Below, one piece after another: positions 1 to 5,263 of a stretch of DNA of 6,198 nt. How positions within the stretch are numbered: the first letter of the stretch is position 1; every line of letters starts with the position of its first letter. Position numbers and translations under genes: made by a program. The notes below the pieces were generated by a model, which was given only the letters and a program-made list of their open reading frames with translations, made no database searches and was not told the DNA's origin. Origin of the DNA: Bacillota bacterium (GTDB lineage Bacteria > Bacillota > Clostridia > Lachnospirales > Lachnospiraceae); contig JAEWRS010000087.1 in assembly GCA_023398855.1 (NCBI GenBank), positions 1 through 6,198 of the forward strand, read 5' to 3'.

Positions 1-542
1 GTCCGGAACCATTCGGCAGAACTGGTAAACAAAATCTCATGGCCGCCTGCCCCTCTGATCAAGTTGTTCACCAGACCGTTGGCAGAGAATAAAACAGTTA
101 TAATACTTACCACTACTACGTTAGACATAAAGTACGGAGCATAAGAGATCGTCTGAATCGCCTTTCTTGCTCCATTTTGGGTGATCTGATTCAGTAAAAG
201 AGCAAAAATAATCGGGATTGGGAATGCAATCACCAGGCTTAACAAGCTGATAACAACCGTATTTCTAATTGCGGTCATGGCAATGCTGGTACTGAAAAAC
301 GTCTGGAAATGTTTCAGAAGCGGCACTGCCCAGGGGCTGTTGATAATTCCCACCCTTGGCTTAAAATCCTTAAAAGCAATAACCAACCCATACATGGGAT
401 AGTAAGCAAATACCAGGAGCCAGATTACCGCGGGAAGCAAAAGCACATATAGCTGCCAGCAAGCCAATGCTTTCCTCAGATTTCCTTTTAAATGCCTTTT
501 GCTTTTCAGCAAAGCGGTTGTTTCTTTGCGATTATTACTCAT
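1..542 (-). CDS. LplB/UgpA-type carbohydrate ABC transporter permease, partial (C-terminus beyond left edge)
   Basis: This inner-membrane permease subunit of a carbohydrate ABC importer would form the channel with a second permease and a solute-binding lipoprotein. Reading from the ATG at 542 gives 180 residues with no stop before the window edge. After a basic, cytoplasmic N-terminus (about 1-28) come TM1 (about 31-50, with AYYPMYGLVIAFKDF following the LplB pattern), an extracellular segment containing NSPW (68-71), TM2 (about 93-117, ending ALLLN) and TM3 (about 139-153). The motif ISYAPYFMS (132-140) is typical of the LplB branch. The cytoplasmic EAA loop that contacts the ATPase would lie in the missing half, since family members are about 300 residues long. 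A ribosome binding site AGGAGG (554-559) lies 11 bases upstream. The gene is probably first in an operon continuing leftwards, driven by the promoter at 677-705. The transported substrate cannot be read from the sequence; LplB relatives carry oligosaccharides or glycosides. The family call is firm. Confidence 0.9.
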   Translation of the reverse strand, partial: MSNNRKETTALLKSKRHLKGNLRKALACWQLYVLLLPAVIWLLVFAYYPMYGLVIAFKDFKPRVGIINSPWAVPLLKHFQTFFSTSIAMTAIRNTVVISLLSLVIAFPIPIIFALLLNQITQNGARKAIQTISYAPYFMSNVVVVSIITVLFSANGLVNNLIRGAGGHEILFTSSAEWFR

Positions 543-615
543 ACCTCACTTCTCCTCCTTTCCTTTTACGGAGCTACGAATAGATAGCGGTTTCTTTCCA
601 ATAAAAGGTCTGCGC

Positions 616-635
616 TTATCCTCTTTGCAGGATAA
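616..635 (-). other. Small hairpin in the permease mRNA leader
   Basis: TTATCCT (616-622) and AGGATAA (629-635) are perfect 7-base complements around a 6-base loop, inside the predicted minus-strand untranslated leader. Only two of the seven pairs are G-C, so the fold is weak. On the plus strand it is followed by a short T run, but there is no plus-strand gene for it to terminate. It may have no function. Confidence 0.3.
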
Positions 636-654
636 TTTTTGTGATATATTTTAT

Positions 655-670
655 GTGAAACCCGTTCCAC
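655..670 (-). promoter_or_regulatory. cre-like / LacI-family-type operator over the start of the sugar permease transcript
   Basis: The 16-mer GTGAAACCCGTTCCAC pairs at six of eight symmetric positions (GTG.AAC..GTT.CAC). Its inner 14-mer has the length and outer halves of a catabolite responsive element (TGWAARCGYTWNCA): 11 of 14 positions agree, but the usual central CG is CC here. It begins just downstream of the -10 box at 677-682 and so overlaps the expected transcription start, a position where bound repressor would block initiation. CcpA or the LacI-family regulator encoded at 1059-2036 are the obvious candidates. The dyad is seen directly; its binding protein is inferred. Confidence 0.5.
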
Positions 671-676
671 ATTTTT

Positions 677-705
677 ATTATAGTTCGATTTGTACAATTT
701 ATCAA
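677..705 (-). promoter_or_regulatory. Sigma-A-type promoter of the LplB-type permease operon
   Basis: Read on the minus strand, TTGATA (705-700) and TATAAT (682-677) are separated by exactly 17 bases. The -10 is perfect and the -35 differs at one base from TTGACA. The DNA further upstream is strongly AT-rich and could act as an UP element. Transcription would start near 670, giving a leader of about 128 bases before the ATG at 542. Confidence 0.75.
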
Positions 706-856
706 TATAAATCTAAAACAAAAATCAATTTTATTCACTATTACTAATTTTCATTTATACTATTTATAAATTTTCACTAATCACATGTGACATTCAGGCG
801 GTTCATTTATTCCGTTACACCTTTGATTTTAATATATTTCTGTTTCAACACGCTTT

Positions 857-878
857 GTTCCACATTTGTTCCATTTTT
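857..878. repeat. Tandem GTTCCA-type 11-mers, with a third copy at the promoter
   Basis: GTTCCACATTT (857-867) is followed directly by GTTCCATTTTT (868-878), which differs at two positions. An exact copy of the first 11-mer lies at 664-674, overlapping the right half of the dyad at the permease transcription start, about 193 bases away. The spacing would allow a regulator to bind both places, but 11 bases in AT-rich DNA is short enough to be chance. Confidence 0.35.
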
Positions 879-939
879 ATTGATGCATATCCTTTTTCTC
901 AAAGCTTTGGGTATGAGCTGTCAGTAAAAATCCAAGACA

Positions 940-988
940 AAAGCCGCCCCATGAAGAAGACATAAATATTTCTTCATGGGGCGGCTTT
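940..988 (-). terminator. Intrinsic terminator of the LacI-family gene
   Basis: Two perfect 19-base complementary arms (940-958 and 970-988) enclose an 11-base loop. The stem has a GC-rich base (AAAGCCGCCCC). On the minus strand it begins about 70 bases after the stop codon of the regulator gene, and the outgoing strand reads CTTTTGTCTT followed by a later T5 run. It therefore fits a terminator separating the regulator from the sugar transporter operon. The T tract is interrupted, so termination may be incomplete. No plus-strand gene precedes it. Confidence 0.7.
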
Positions 989-1058
989 GATCATAAAAAG
1001 GCATAAAATATCAAATAACCCATACTGCTGTCCTATTAAATTTATGTTCCAGGCCTGA

Positions 1059-2036
1059 CTAAACAGTTCCACCTTCCTGGTAGCTTACCTTTACAATCTG
1101 ATCCAGTTCAATGTGCTTGGCACCTTCCATTTCCTGCATGATGGTTTTCACACATCGTCTGGCTATTTCCGGAAGGTTCTGGCATATGGTCGCTATGGTT
1201 GGGTATATCATTCTGGTGAGCGGAATCCCATCATAGCCCACAATTTTTAATCTTCCGGGAACAGAAATCTTATATTCTTCAGCTACCTTTAAACAGGTGA
1301 TTGCTGCAATGTCATCTGCAAAAATCCCATCAGCATATTCAATAAACCTGACACATTCCTGTCTCACCCATTCGCCGTATTCAGAAATCATACGGTCTCT
1401 TGGAGTATATACCTCCAAAACCTTATACCCTTTCTCCTCTGCCCTCTCCCGGAATGCTCTGTGCCTTTCTAAAAAAAACCAGTTATCGTATGGCATGGGC
1501 ATAAACTGTACTAGCTTTTTGCAGCCTCCTTTTAATAAAACATCTGCTGCCATCTGGCCTCCTAAACGATGATCAGAATGGATATTGGCCACATCAGGCC
1601 CCCAGCTCCTGTCCATACATACAATAGGCCGCCGTATATTACTTATATCGGTATCAGCCGCAATATCCACACAGCTGATCAGTCCATCCATAACATTTCT
1701 CTGCAGCATCTCCAAGTACTCTTCCTGTTTTAAGAATTTCTTATCAACACCACAGATCATACACTTATAGCCATGTTTATACAGCTCAATCTCTATGTAT
1801 TTAGTCAAGCCTGCAAAAAAAGGATGTTCCAAGTCAGGAACCATGACCCCTACGAAGCCGGATCGCTTACGATATAGATTCTGAGCCAGTTCATTGGGCA
1901 CATACTCCAGCTCCTTTACAGCGTCAAGGATCTTTTTCTTGGTATCTTCTGCTATATAACCAGTCCCATTCAAAGCCCTGGAAACAGTACCTATCCCAAC
2001 TCCAGCCTTCAAAGCAACATCTCGTATACTGGCCAT
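1059..2036 (-). CDS. LacI-family transcriptional regulator
   Basis: This is a cytoplasmic DNA-binding repressor with a sugar-responsive domain. Counting from the ATG at 2036 (325 residues), the helix-turn-helix occupies about 3-22 (SIRDVALKAGVGIGTVSRAL) and the hinge helix 48-59 (NELAQNLYRKRS). A periplasmic-binding-protein-like domain follows, opening with VGVMVPDLEHPFF (62-74). Other family landmarks are D155 in the SDHRLGG segment, the DDIAA stretch (241-245), VGYDG (266-270, usually VGYDD or VGFDD) and Q286. The open frame extends to an ATG at 2063, but that codon has no ribosome binding site. The codon at 2036 has AAAGGAG 10 bases upstream and places the helix-turn-helix at the very N-terminus as usual. 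Length is normal for the family. It is divergent from gldA and lies upstream of a sugar permease, so either may be its target. The effector is unknown. Confidence 0.95.
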   Translation of the reverse strand: MASIRDVALKAGVGIGTVSRALNGTGYIAEDTKKKILDAVKELEYVPNELAQNLYRKRSGFVGVMVPDLEHPFFAGLTKYIEIELYKHGYKCMICGVDKKFLKQEEYLEMLQRNVMDGLISCVDIAADTDISNIRRPIVCMDRSWGPDVANIHSDHRLGGQMAADVLLKGGCKKLVQFMPMPYDNWFFLERHRAFRERAEEKGYKVLEVYTPRDRMISEYGEWVRQECVRFIEYADGIFADDIAAITCLKVAEEYKISVPGRLKIVGYDGIPLTRMIYPTIATICQNLPEIARRCVKTIMQEMEGAKHIELDQIVKVSYQEGGTV

Positions 2037-2046
2037 ATTTAACTTA

Positions 2047-2053
2047 CTCCTTT
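2047..2053 (-). promoter_or_regulatory. Ribosome binding site that fixes the LacI-family start
   Basis: AAAGGAG on the minus strand ends 10 bases before the ATG at 2036. The alternative ATG at 2063 is preceded by AT-rich sequence with no purine-rich complement to 16S rRNA. This supports the shorter protein. Confidence 0.8.
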
Positions 2054-2085
2054 CATTTTGCATGCTTGGCTATTACAAATTATTT

Positions 2086-2100
2086 TTATCTTATCTTATC
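2086..2100. repeat. Three tandem TTATC pentamers
   Basis: Three perfect copies of TTATC (GATAA on the minus strand) lie at 2086-2090, 2091-2095 and 2096-2100, within the predicted spacer and -10 box of the regulator promoter. Three units is a short tract and may be chance. Confidence 0.6.
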
Positions 2101-2116
2101 CTGGAGTAAAATGCAA
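2088..2116 (-). promoter_or_regulatory. Predicted promoter of the LacI-family gene
   Basis: On the minus strand TTGCAT (2116-2111) is followed after 17 bases by TAAGAT (2093-2088). Each box departs from consensus at two positions, so this is a moderate promoter. Transcription would begin near 2081, leaving about 45 bases before the ATG at 2036, which also suits the downstream start. Confidence 0.5.
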
Positions 2117-2126
2117 GATGGCATTT
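2109..2126. promoter_or_regulatory. Perfect dyad over the regulator -35 box (candidate operator)
   Basis: AAATGC (2109-2114) and GCATTT (2121-2126) are exact inverted repeats around a 6-base spacer. The 18-bp dyad covers the -35 box of the regulator promoter, as expected for an autoregulatory operator. The size suits a dimeric LacI-family protein, but this family's sites usually have a central CG, which is absent here. Confidence 0.4.
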
Positions 2127-2193
2127 CAAAGCGATTTTATAAATCCCTGATGCAAAAATTGTTATGATAAAAATTTAACTATTGTGAGATTAG

Positions 2194-2212
2194 CGGATTG
2201 ACATTTGATCCG
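2194..2212. promoter_or_regulatory. Dyad over the gldA -35 box (candidate operator)
   Basis: CGGAT (2194-2198) and ATCCG (2208-2212) are exact 5-base inverted repeats separated by 9 bases. They enclose the TTGACA box of the gldA promoter, so a protein bound here would block polymerase. The arms are short and differ from the dyad at 2109-2126, so one protein need not bind both. Confidence 0.35.
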
Positions 2213-2226
2213 AATAAAAATATAAT
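2198..2226 (+). promoter_or_regulatory. Perfect sigma-A consensus promoter of gldA
   Basis: TTGACA (2198-2203), a 17-base spacer and TATAAT (2221-2226) match the vegetative consensus at every position. Transcription should begin near 2233, with a leader of about 44 bases. Such a strong promoter would be highly active unless repressed. Confidence 0.85.
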
Positions 2227-2276
2227 GACTCGTATAGATATAATTTTATCGATTTACCATCTAAGGAGGAAATAAA

Positions 2277-3383
2277 ATGGCTAACATAATTGGCAGTCCG
2301 GAACGCTACGTCCAAGGCAGAGGAATACTAAATGAATTATGCAAACATTTGCAGAATTTAGGAAAGGCCCCCTTTATTTTAGTTAGCGAAGCCGGTAAGG
2401 GCCGTATTAAAGAACCCATTGAAAAAAGCGCAAAGGAATTCAACACAAGTATATATTTTGAAATATTTCAGGGTGAATGCTCGCGCAAAGAAATTGACCG
2501 CTTAGTAAGCGCTTATCAGGCATCTGGTTGTGATGTTGTTGTGGGAATCGGTGGCGGTAAGATACATGATACGGCAAAAGCTCTTGCTTATTATGCAGAA
2601 GCACCTGTGGTTATCGTCCCCACCATTGCAGGAACCGATGCGCCTTGCAGCGCTTTATCGGTAATCTATTCAGAGGACGGCGCGTTTGAAGAGTATCTTT
2701 TTCTTCCAAAAAATCCAAACATGGTTTTGGTTGACACTGAAATCGTAAGCCGCGCACCGGTACGTCTGCTGGTATCCGGTATGGGCGATGCATTGGCAAC
2801 CTATTTCGAAGCCCGCGCATGTATGCAGTCAAACAGCCCTAACTTTATTGGCGGTTATTATACCGTTACCTCGATGGCAATTGCCAGATTATGCTATGAT
2901 ACATTACGTTCCGACGGTATAAAAGCTCTTGTTTCCGCACAGGCAAAGGTGTGTACAAAAGCACTGGAAAATATTGTTGAGGCAAATACTTATTTATCAG
3001 GTATTGGTTTTGAAAGCTGCGGCATCGCGGCTGCCCACGCAATTCATAATGGTTTTACAGCCATACACGAAACACATCAGTGCTACCATGGGGAAAAAGT
3101 AGCTTTTGGCACATTAGCTCAGTTAGTACTTGAGAATGCCCCTCAGGAAGAATTTGAAGAAGTCATTCATTTTTGTCTGGAGGTAGGATTGCCTACAACC
3201 CTGGAGGATCTTGGAATAAACGAAATCCGAATGGATGAATTAATGAAGGTCGCTGAATTAGCATGCAGCCCTAATGACACAATGGGCAATATGCCATTTA
3301 CGGTAACACCCGAGCTAGTCCGTGATGCAATTATTGCCACCGATAAGCTGGGGCATTATTACAAAGCAAAGCAACAATCCTGA
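2277..3383 (+). CDS. gldA: Glycerol dehydrogenase, NAD+-dependent (iron-containing alcohol dehydrogenase superfamily)
   Basis: This cytoplasmic enzyme oxidises glycerol to dihydroxyacetone with NAD+; family members also act in reverse and on 1,2-diols. The 368 residues resemble E. coli GldA (367 residues, from memory) along the whole length. Key stretches are SPERYVQG near the N-terminus, the dinucleotide-binding GIGGGKIHDTAKA (90-102), TDAPCSALSVIY (120-131, D121 in the glycerol pocket), GMGDALATYFEARAC (168-182), AAAHAIHNGFTAI (251-263) and YHGEKVAFG (270-278). The three zinc ligands of the family are in place: D171, H254 and H271. The ATG at 2277 follows AAGGAGG (2263-2269) by 7 bases. The gene is monocistronic, divergent from the LacI-family regulator and ended by the hairpin at 3397-3441. 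No dihydroxyacetone kinase is visible. The family and active site are clear. The physiological substrate could be another small diol or hydroxyketone. Confidence 0.93.
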   Translation: MANIIGSPERYVQGRGILNELCKHLQNLGKAPFILVSEAGKGRIKEPIEKSAKEFNTSIYFEIFQGECSRKEIDRLVSAYQASGCDVVVGIGGGKIHDTAKALAYYAEAPVVIVPTIAGTDAPCSALSVIYSEDGAFEEYLFLPKNPNMVLVDTEIVSRAPVRLLVSGMGDALATYFEARACMQSNSPNFIGGYYTVTSMAIARLCYDTLRSDGIKALVSAQAKVCTKALENIVEANTYLSGIGFESCGIAAAHAIHNGFTAIHETHQCYHGEKVAFGTLAQLVLENAPQEEFEEVIHFCLEVGLPTTLEDLGINEIRMDELMKVAELACSPNDTMGNMPFTVTPELVRDAIIATDKLGHYYKAKQQS

Positions 3384-3396
3384 ACCATTGATTAAT

Positions 3397-3441
3397 AAAA
3401 ACCCTCAGATCCCTTCCCGTTCCGGGGATCTGAGGGTTTTT
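3397..3441. terminator. Bidirectional intrinsic terminator between gldA and the nucleoside operon
   Basis: Perfect 17-base arms (3397-3413 and 3425-3441) enclose an 11-base loop. The arms begin with A5 and end with T5 around a GC-rich core (CCCTCAGATCCC). The hairpin therefore has a T tract in either direction and can end both gldA, 13 bases upstream on the plus strand, and the convergent minus-strand operon, whose last stop is at 3458. Confidence 0.92.
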
Positions 3442-3457
3442 GCGAAATATCCTTTGA

Positions 3458-4399
3458 TCAAACTACATGTACAGGAGTTCCGTCTAACCAGCACTTAACA
3501 TTGTCAAAGGCAATCGCAACGCGCTTTACCATGGATTCCGCGGTGGCAAATGCCACGTGAGGCGTCAATAAGGTGTTGGGTGCCTGCAGCAGAGGATAAT
3601 CCTGTGGTACCGGCGGTTCCATGTCAAATACATCAAGGGCAGCGCCTGCAATCACACCATCAGTAAGCGCCTGAGCCAGGGCGGAATTATCTACTACCGG
3701 ACCACGGGCAGCATTTACCAGAATAGCCGTAGGCTTCATCAGTGAAAGGGTCTCCTTGTTGATCAGCCCTTTTGTGGATTCCAGAAGCGGAACATGCAGC
3801 GAAACAATATCACTGCGGCGAAGCAGCTCCGAAAAACTCACATTTTCAACGTCAGCCATTGGGTCAGAGCCTTCGCTGTAAGCAATTACTTCACAGCCAA
3901 ACGCCTGAGCAATCCGTGCAACCGAGCCGCCGATGGCACCAAGCCCCACAATTCCAAATGTCTTTCCTTCCATTTCAAAGCCTATGAGCCCATTTTTAGT
4001 TCCGTTATTACGGGTGGCTTCATCACACTCCTTTATGCGGCGGTACAAGGCAATCACGCTGCCAAAAACCAGCTCAGCTACCGCTGTTGTGGCGTAACCG
4101 GAACAGTTGCATACCGTGATATTATGTTCCCGGCAATATTCCATATCAATATGGTCGTAGCCCGTAAATGCCACGCAGATCATCTTTAAATTAGGATTCT
4201 TGCTCATGATCTCCCTGCCATAAGGAATATTGGATATCATCACAATATCCGCATCCCCGGAGCGCTCAATCAGCTGCTGGGGATCTTCGGTCCTGTCCGG
4301 ATAATAATCAATCACCACATCAGGTCCCAAAGCCGCTGCCCCACTTGCCATCAATACTTCCTTACTCACTCCCAAAGGTTCTACCACTGCACATTTCAT
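3458..4399 (-). CDS. D-isomer-specific 2-hydroxyacid dehydrogenase family protein
   Basis: This is a cytoplasmic NAD(P)-dependent oxidoreductase that interconverts a D-2-hydroxyacid and its 2-oxoacid. From the ATG at 4399 there are 313 residues, a normal length. The N-terminal half of the substrate domain carries FTGYDHID (78-85). The Rossmann domain has GLGAIG (152-157). The catalytic set is complete: R232 in NAARGPVVD, E261 in DVFDMEPP and H281 in LTPHVA. At the end of the second strand, where NAD-specific members usually have Asp, the sequence is AYS (S175), so cofactor preference is uncertain. An ATG at 4423 is in frame but lacks a ribosome binding site and overlaps the preceding gene. 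The ATG at 4399 has AAAGGAG 8 bases upstream. It is last in the operon, 13 bases after the phosphorylase gene. The substrate is not evident; glyoxylate/hydroxypyruvate reductase, phosphoglycerate dehydrogenase-like and D-lactate-like roles are all possible. Confidence 0.9.
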   Translation of the reverse strand: MKCAVVEPLGVSKEVLMASGAAALGPDVVIDYYPDRTEDPQQLIERSGDADIVMISNIPYGREIMSKNPNLKMICVAFTGYDHIDMEYCREHNITVCNCSGYATTAVAELVFGSVIALYRRIKECDEATRNNGTKNGLIGFEMEGKTFGIVGLGAIGGSVARIAQAFGCEVIAYSEGSDPMADVENVSFSELLRRSDIVSLHVPLLESTKGLINKETLSLMKPTAILVNAARGPVVDNSALAQALTDGVIAGAALDVFDMEPPVPQDYPLLQAPNTLLTPHVAFATAESMVKRVAIAFDNVKCWLDGTPVHVV

Positions 4400-4407
4400 C
4401 TGTTCTG

Positions 4408-4414
4408 CTCCTTT
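4408..4414 (-). promoter_or_regulatory. Ribosome binding site overlapping the phosphorylase stop codon
   Basis: AAAGGAG on the minus strand overlaps the TAA stop of the upstream phosphorylase gene (TAAAGGAG) and lies 8 bases before the ATG at 4399. It decides the dehydrogenase start and suggests that a ribosome finishing the upstream gene could reinitiate here. Confidence 0.85.
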
Positions 4415-5258
4415 ATTTTTCATTCATTAAGGCCGGGTAAAAATACCGTTTTCCAGCCTTTTTCTTTTTCATTTCCCAATCATTCAAAATGACCATGGCC
4501 AGATTAGCCACCTGGATATTTTTGTCTGTTGCGTCATTGTTGTAGGAAAAATCATTGCGGACCCGGTTTGCGATAACCGTAAACACTGCTCCAGCCCTCA
4601 TCTGGTACAATCGGCTGATGGTAAAGACCGTTGCAGCCTCCATCTCAAAATTCAGTACCCCTGCTGCCTTCATATCCGGCAGAATCGTCTTCATAAAGCT
4701 CTGGCTGTATCCATGAACCCCCGGACGTCCCTGGCCGCAGAAAAAGGAGGCCGCCGTATAGCCAATTCCCACATGATAGGTATATCCCAGTCTCTCCGCC
4801 GCCTCAATCAGGGCCTGAGTCACTTCATAATCAGCGCAAGCCGGGTATTCCGGAATCACATAATCACTGCTGCTCCCTTCTTTGCGCACAGCTCCTGTGC
4901 AGATAATTAAATCTCCAGGCTCAATATACTCCTGCATGGCACCACAGGTTCCCACCCGGATTACCGTATCACAGCCAATTTCAGCCAGGTCCTCCAATGC
5001 GCTCGCAGTAGAACCACCGCCGCCGCCGGTTGAACAGGCTGATATCTCCAGATCTCCGATCTTACCGGTGTAGGTGACGTGCTCCCGGTAGTCAGCCACT
5101 TTCCTTGCACTGTCCCACTTGTCAGCAATCTTTTCCACTCTGTTTGGATCCCCAGGCAGGAGCACATACTTAGCCACATCACCTGTTCCACATTGAATAT
5201 GATATTGTTTTCCGTCCTCATTGACCGGACGGGATGCATTTTGCCAATCACTTATCAT
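4413..5258 (-). CDS. Nucleoside phosphorylase, uridine phosphorylase-like
   Basis: This cytoplasmic enzyme of the PNP/UDP family cleaves a nucleoside with phosphate into a free base and (deoxy)ribose-1-phosphate. From the ATG at 5258 there are 281 residues. The phosphate-site landmarks align with E. coli Udp: PGDPNRVEKIA (35-45, with G36 and R40), R58 in DYREH, and RVGTCGA (101-107, with R101 and T104). The pair that contacts uracil in uridine phosphorylases, Gln and Arg (Q166 and R168 in E. coli), appears as Q176 and R178 in FFCGQGRPG. The ribose-site motif is FEMEAAT (204-210). These favour a pyrimidine, uridine-type substrate. Udp is about 253 residues, so this protein has a longer N-terminus and a lysine-rich C-terminal extension (about 263-281). 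AGGAGG (5269-5274) lies 10 bases before this ATG; an upstream ATG at 5303 overlaps the permease gene by 40 bases and is rejected. The gene starts 5 bases after the permease stop, so transport and phosphorolysis appear coupled. Confidence 0.9.
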   Translation of the reverse strand: MISDWQNASRPVNEDGKQYHIQCGTGDVAKYVLLPGDPNRVEKIADKWDSARKVADYREHVTYTGKIGDLEISACSTGGGGGSTASALEDLAEIGCDTVIRVGTCGAMQEYIEPGDLIICTGAVRKEGSSSDYVIPEYPACADYEVTQALIEAAERLGYTYHVGIGYTAASFFCGQGRPGVHGYSQSFMKTILPDMKAAGVLNFEMEAATVFTISRLYQMRAGAVFTVIANRVRNDFSYNNDATDKNIQVANLAMVILNDWEMKKKKAGKRYFYPALMNEK

Positions 5259-5263
5259 TCTTT

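Larger units (their letters stand above)
543..1058. other. AT-rich intergenic control region
   Basis: About 516 bases without a convincing gene lie between the permease start and the stop of the LacI-family gene, both on the minus strand. The stretch holds a minus-strand promoter, a cre-like dyad, a roughly 128-base untranslated leader with a small hairpin, short GTTCCA-type direct repeats, a perfect 10-bp palindrome TCACATGTGA (781-790), and the terminator-like hairpin at 940-988. An open frame on the plus strand (499-747) has a low-complexity translation, lies antisense to the permease start and has no ribosome binding site, so it is not called. I saw no recognisable riboswitch or tRNA fold. 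Confidence 0.7.

Noticed and set aside
616..640. Hairpin plus T run as a plus-strand terminator
   Set aside because: The stem is only 7 pairs and AT-rich, and no plus-strand gene lies upstream, so it is kept only as a weak leader hairpin.
499..747. 82-codon open frame on the plus strand in the intergenic region
   Set aside because: It is antisense to the permease start and leader, has no ribosome binding site and its translation looks like translated AT-rich non-coding DNA.
781..790. TCACATGTGA palindrome as a CRP/FNR site
   Set aside because: The half-sites are in the wrong order and spacing for a CRP site (TGTGA-N6-TCACA), and a 10-bp palindrome alone is weak evidence.
940..988. Perfect 19-bp inverted repeat as a mobile element end or attachment site
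   Set aside because: The arms are 11 bases apart at a gene 3' end and fold as a terminator; no transposase or integrase is nearby.
1297..1770. Two plus-strand open frames (1297-1572 and 1585-1770) inside the LacI-family gene
   Set aside because: Both are antisense to a full-length, well-conserved gene and show no recognisable domain.
2611..2832. 73-codon minus-strand open frame inside gldA
   Set aside because: It is antisense to conserved GldA motifs, rich in Arg and Pro as expected for a shadow frame, with no ribosome binding site.
3772..4189. Two plus-strand open frames within the dehydrogenase gene
   Set aside because: They lie antisense to the cofactor-binding domain, overlap each other in different frames and resemble no known protein.
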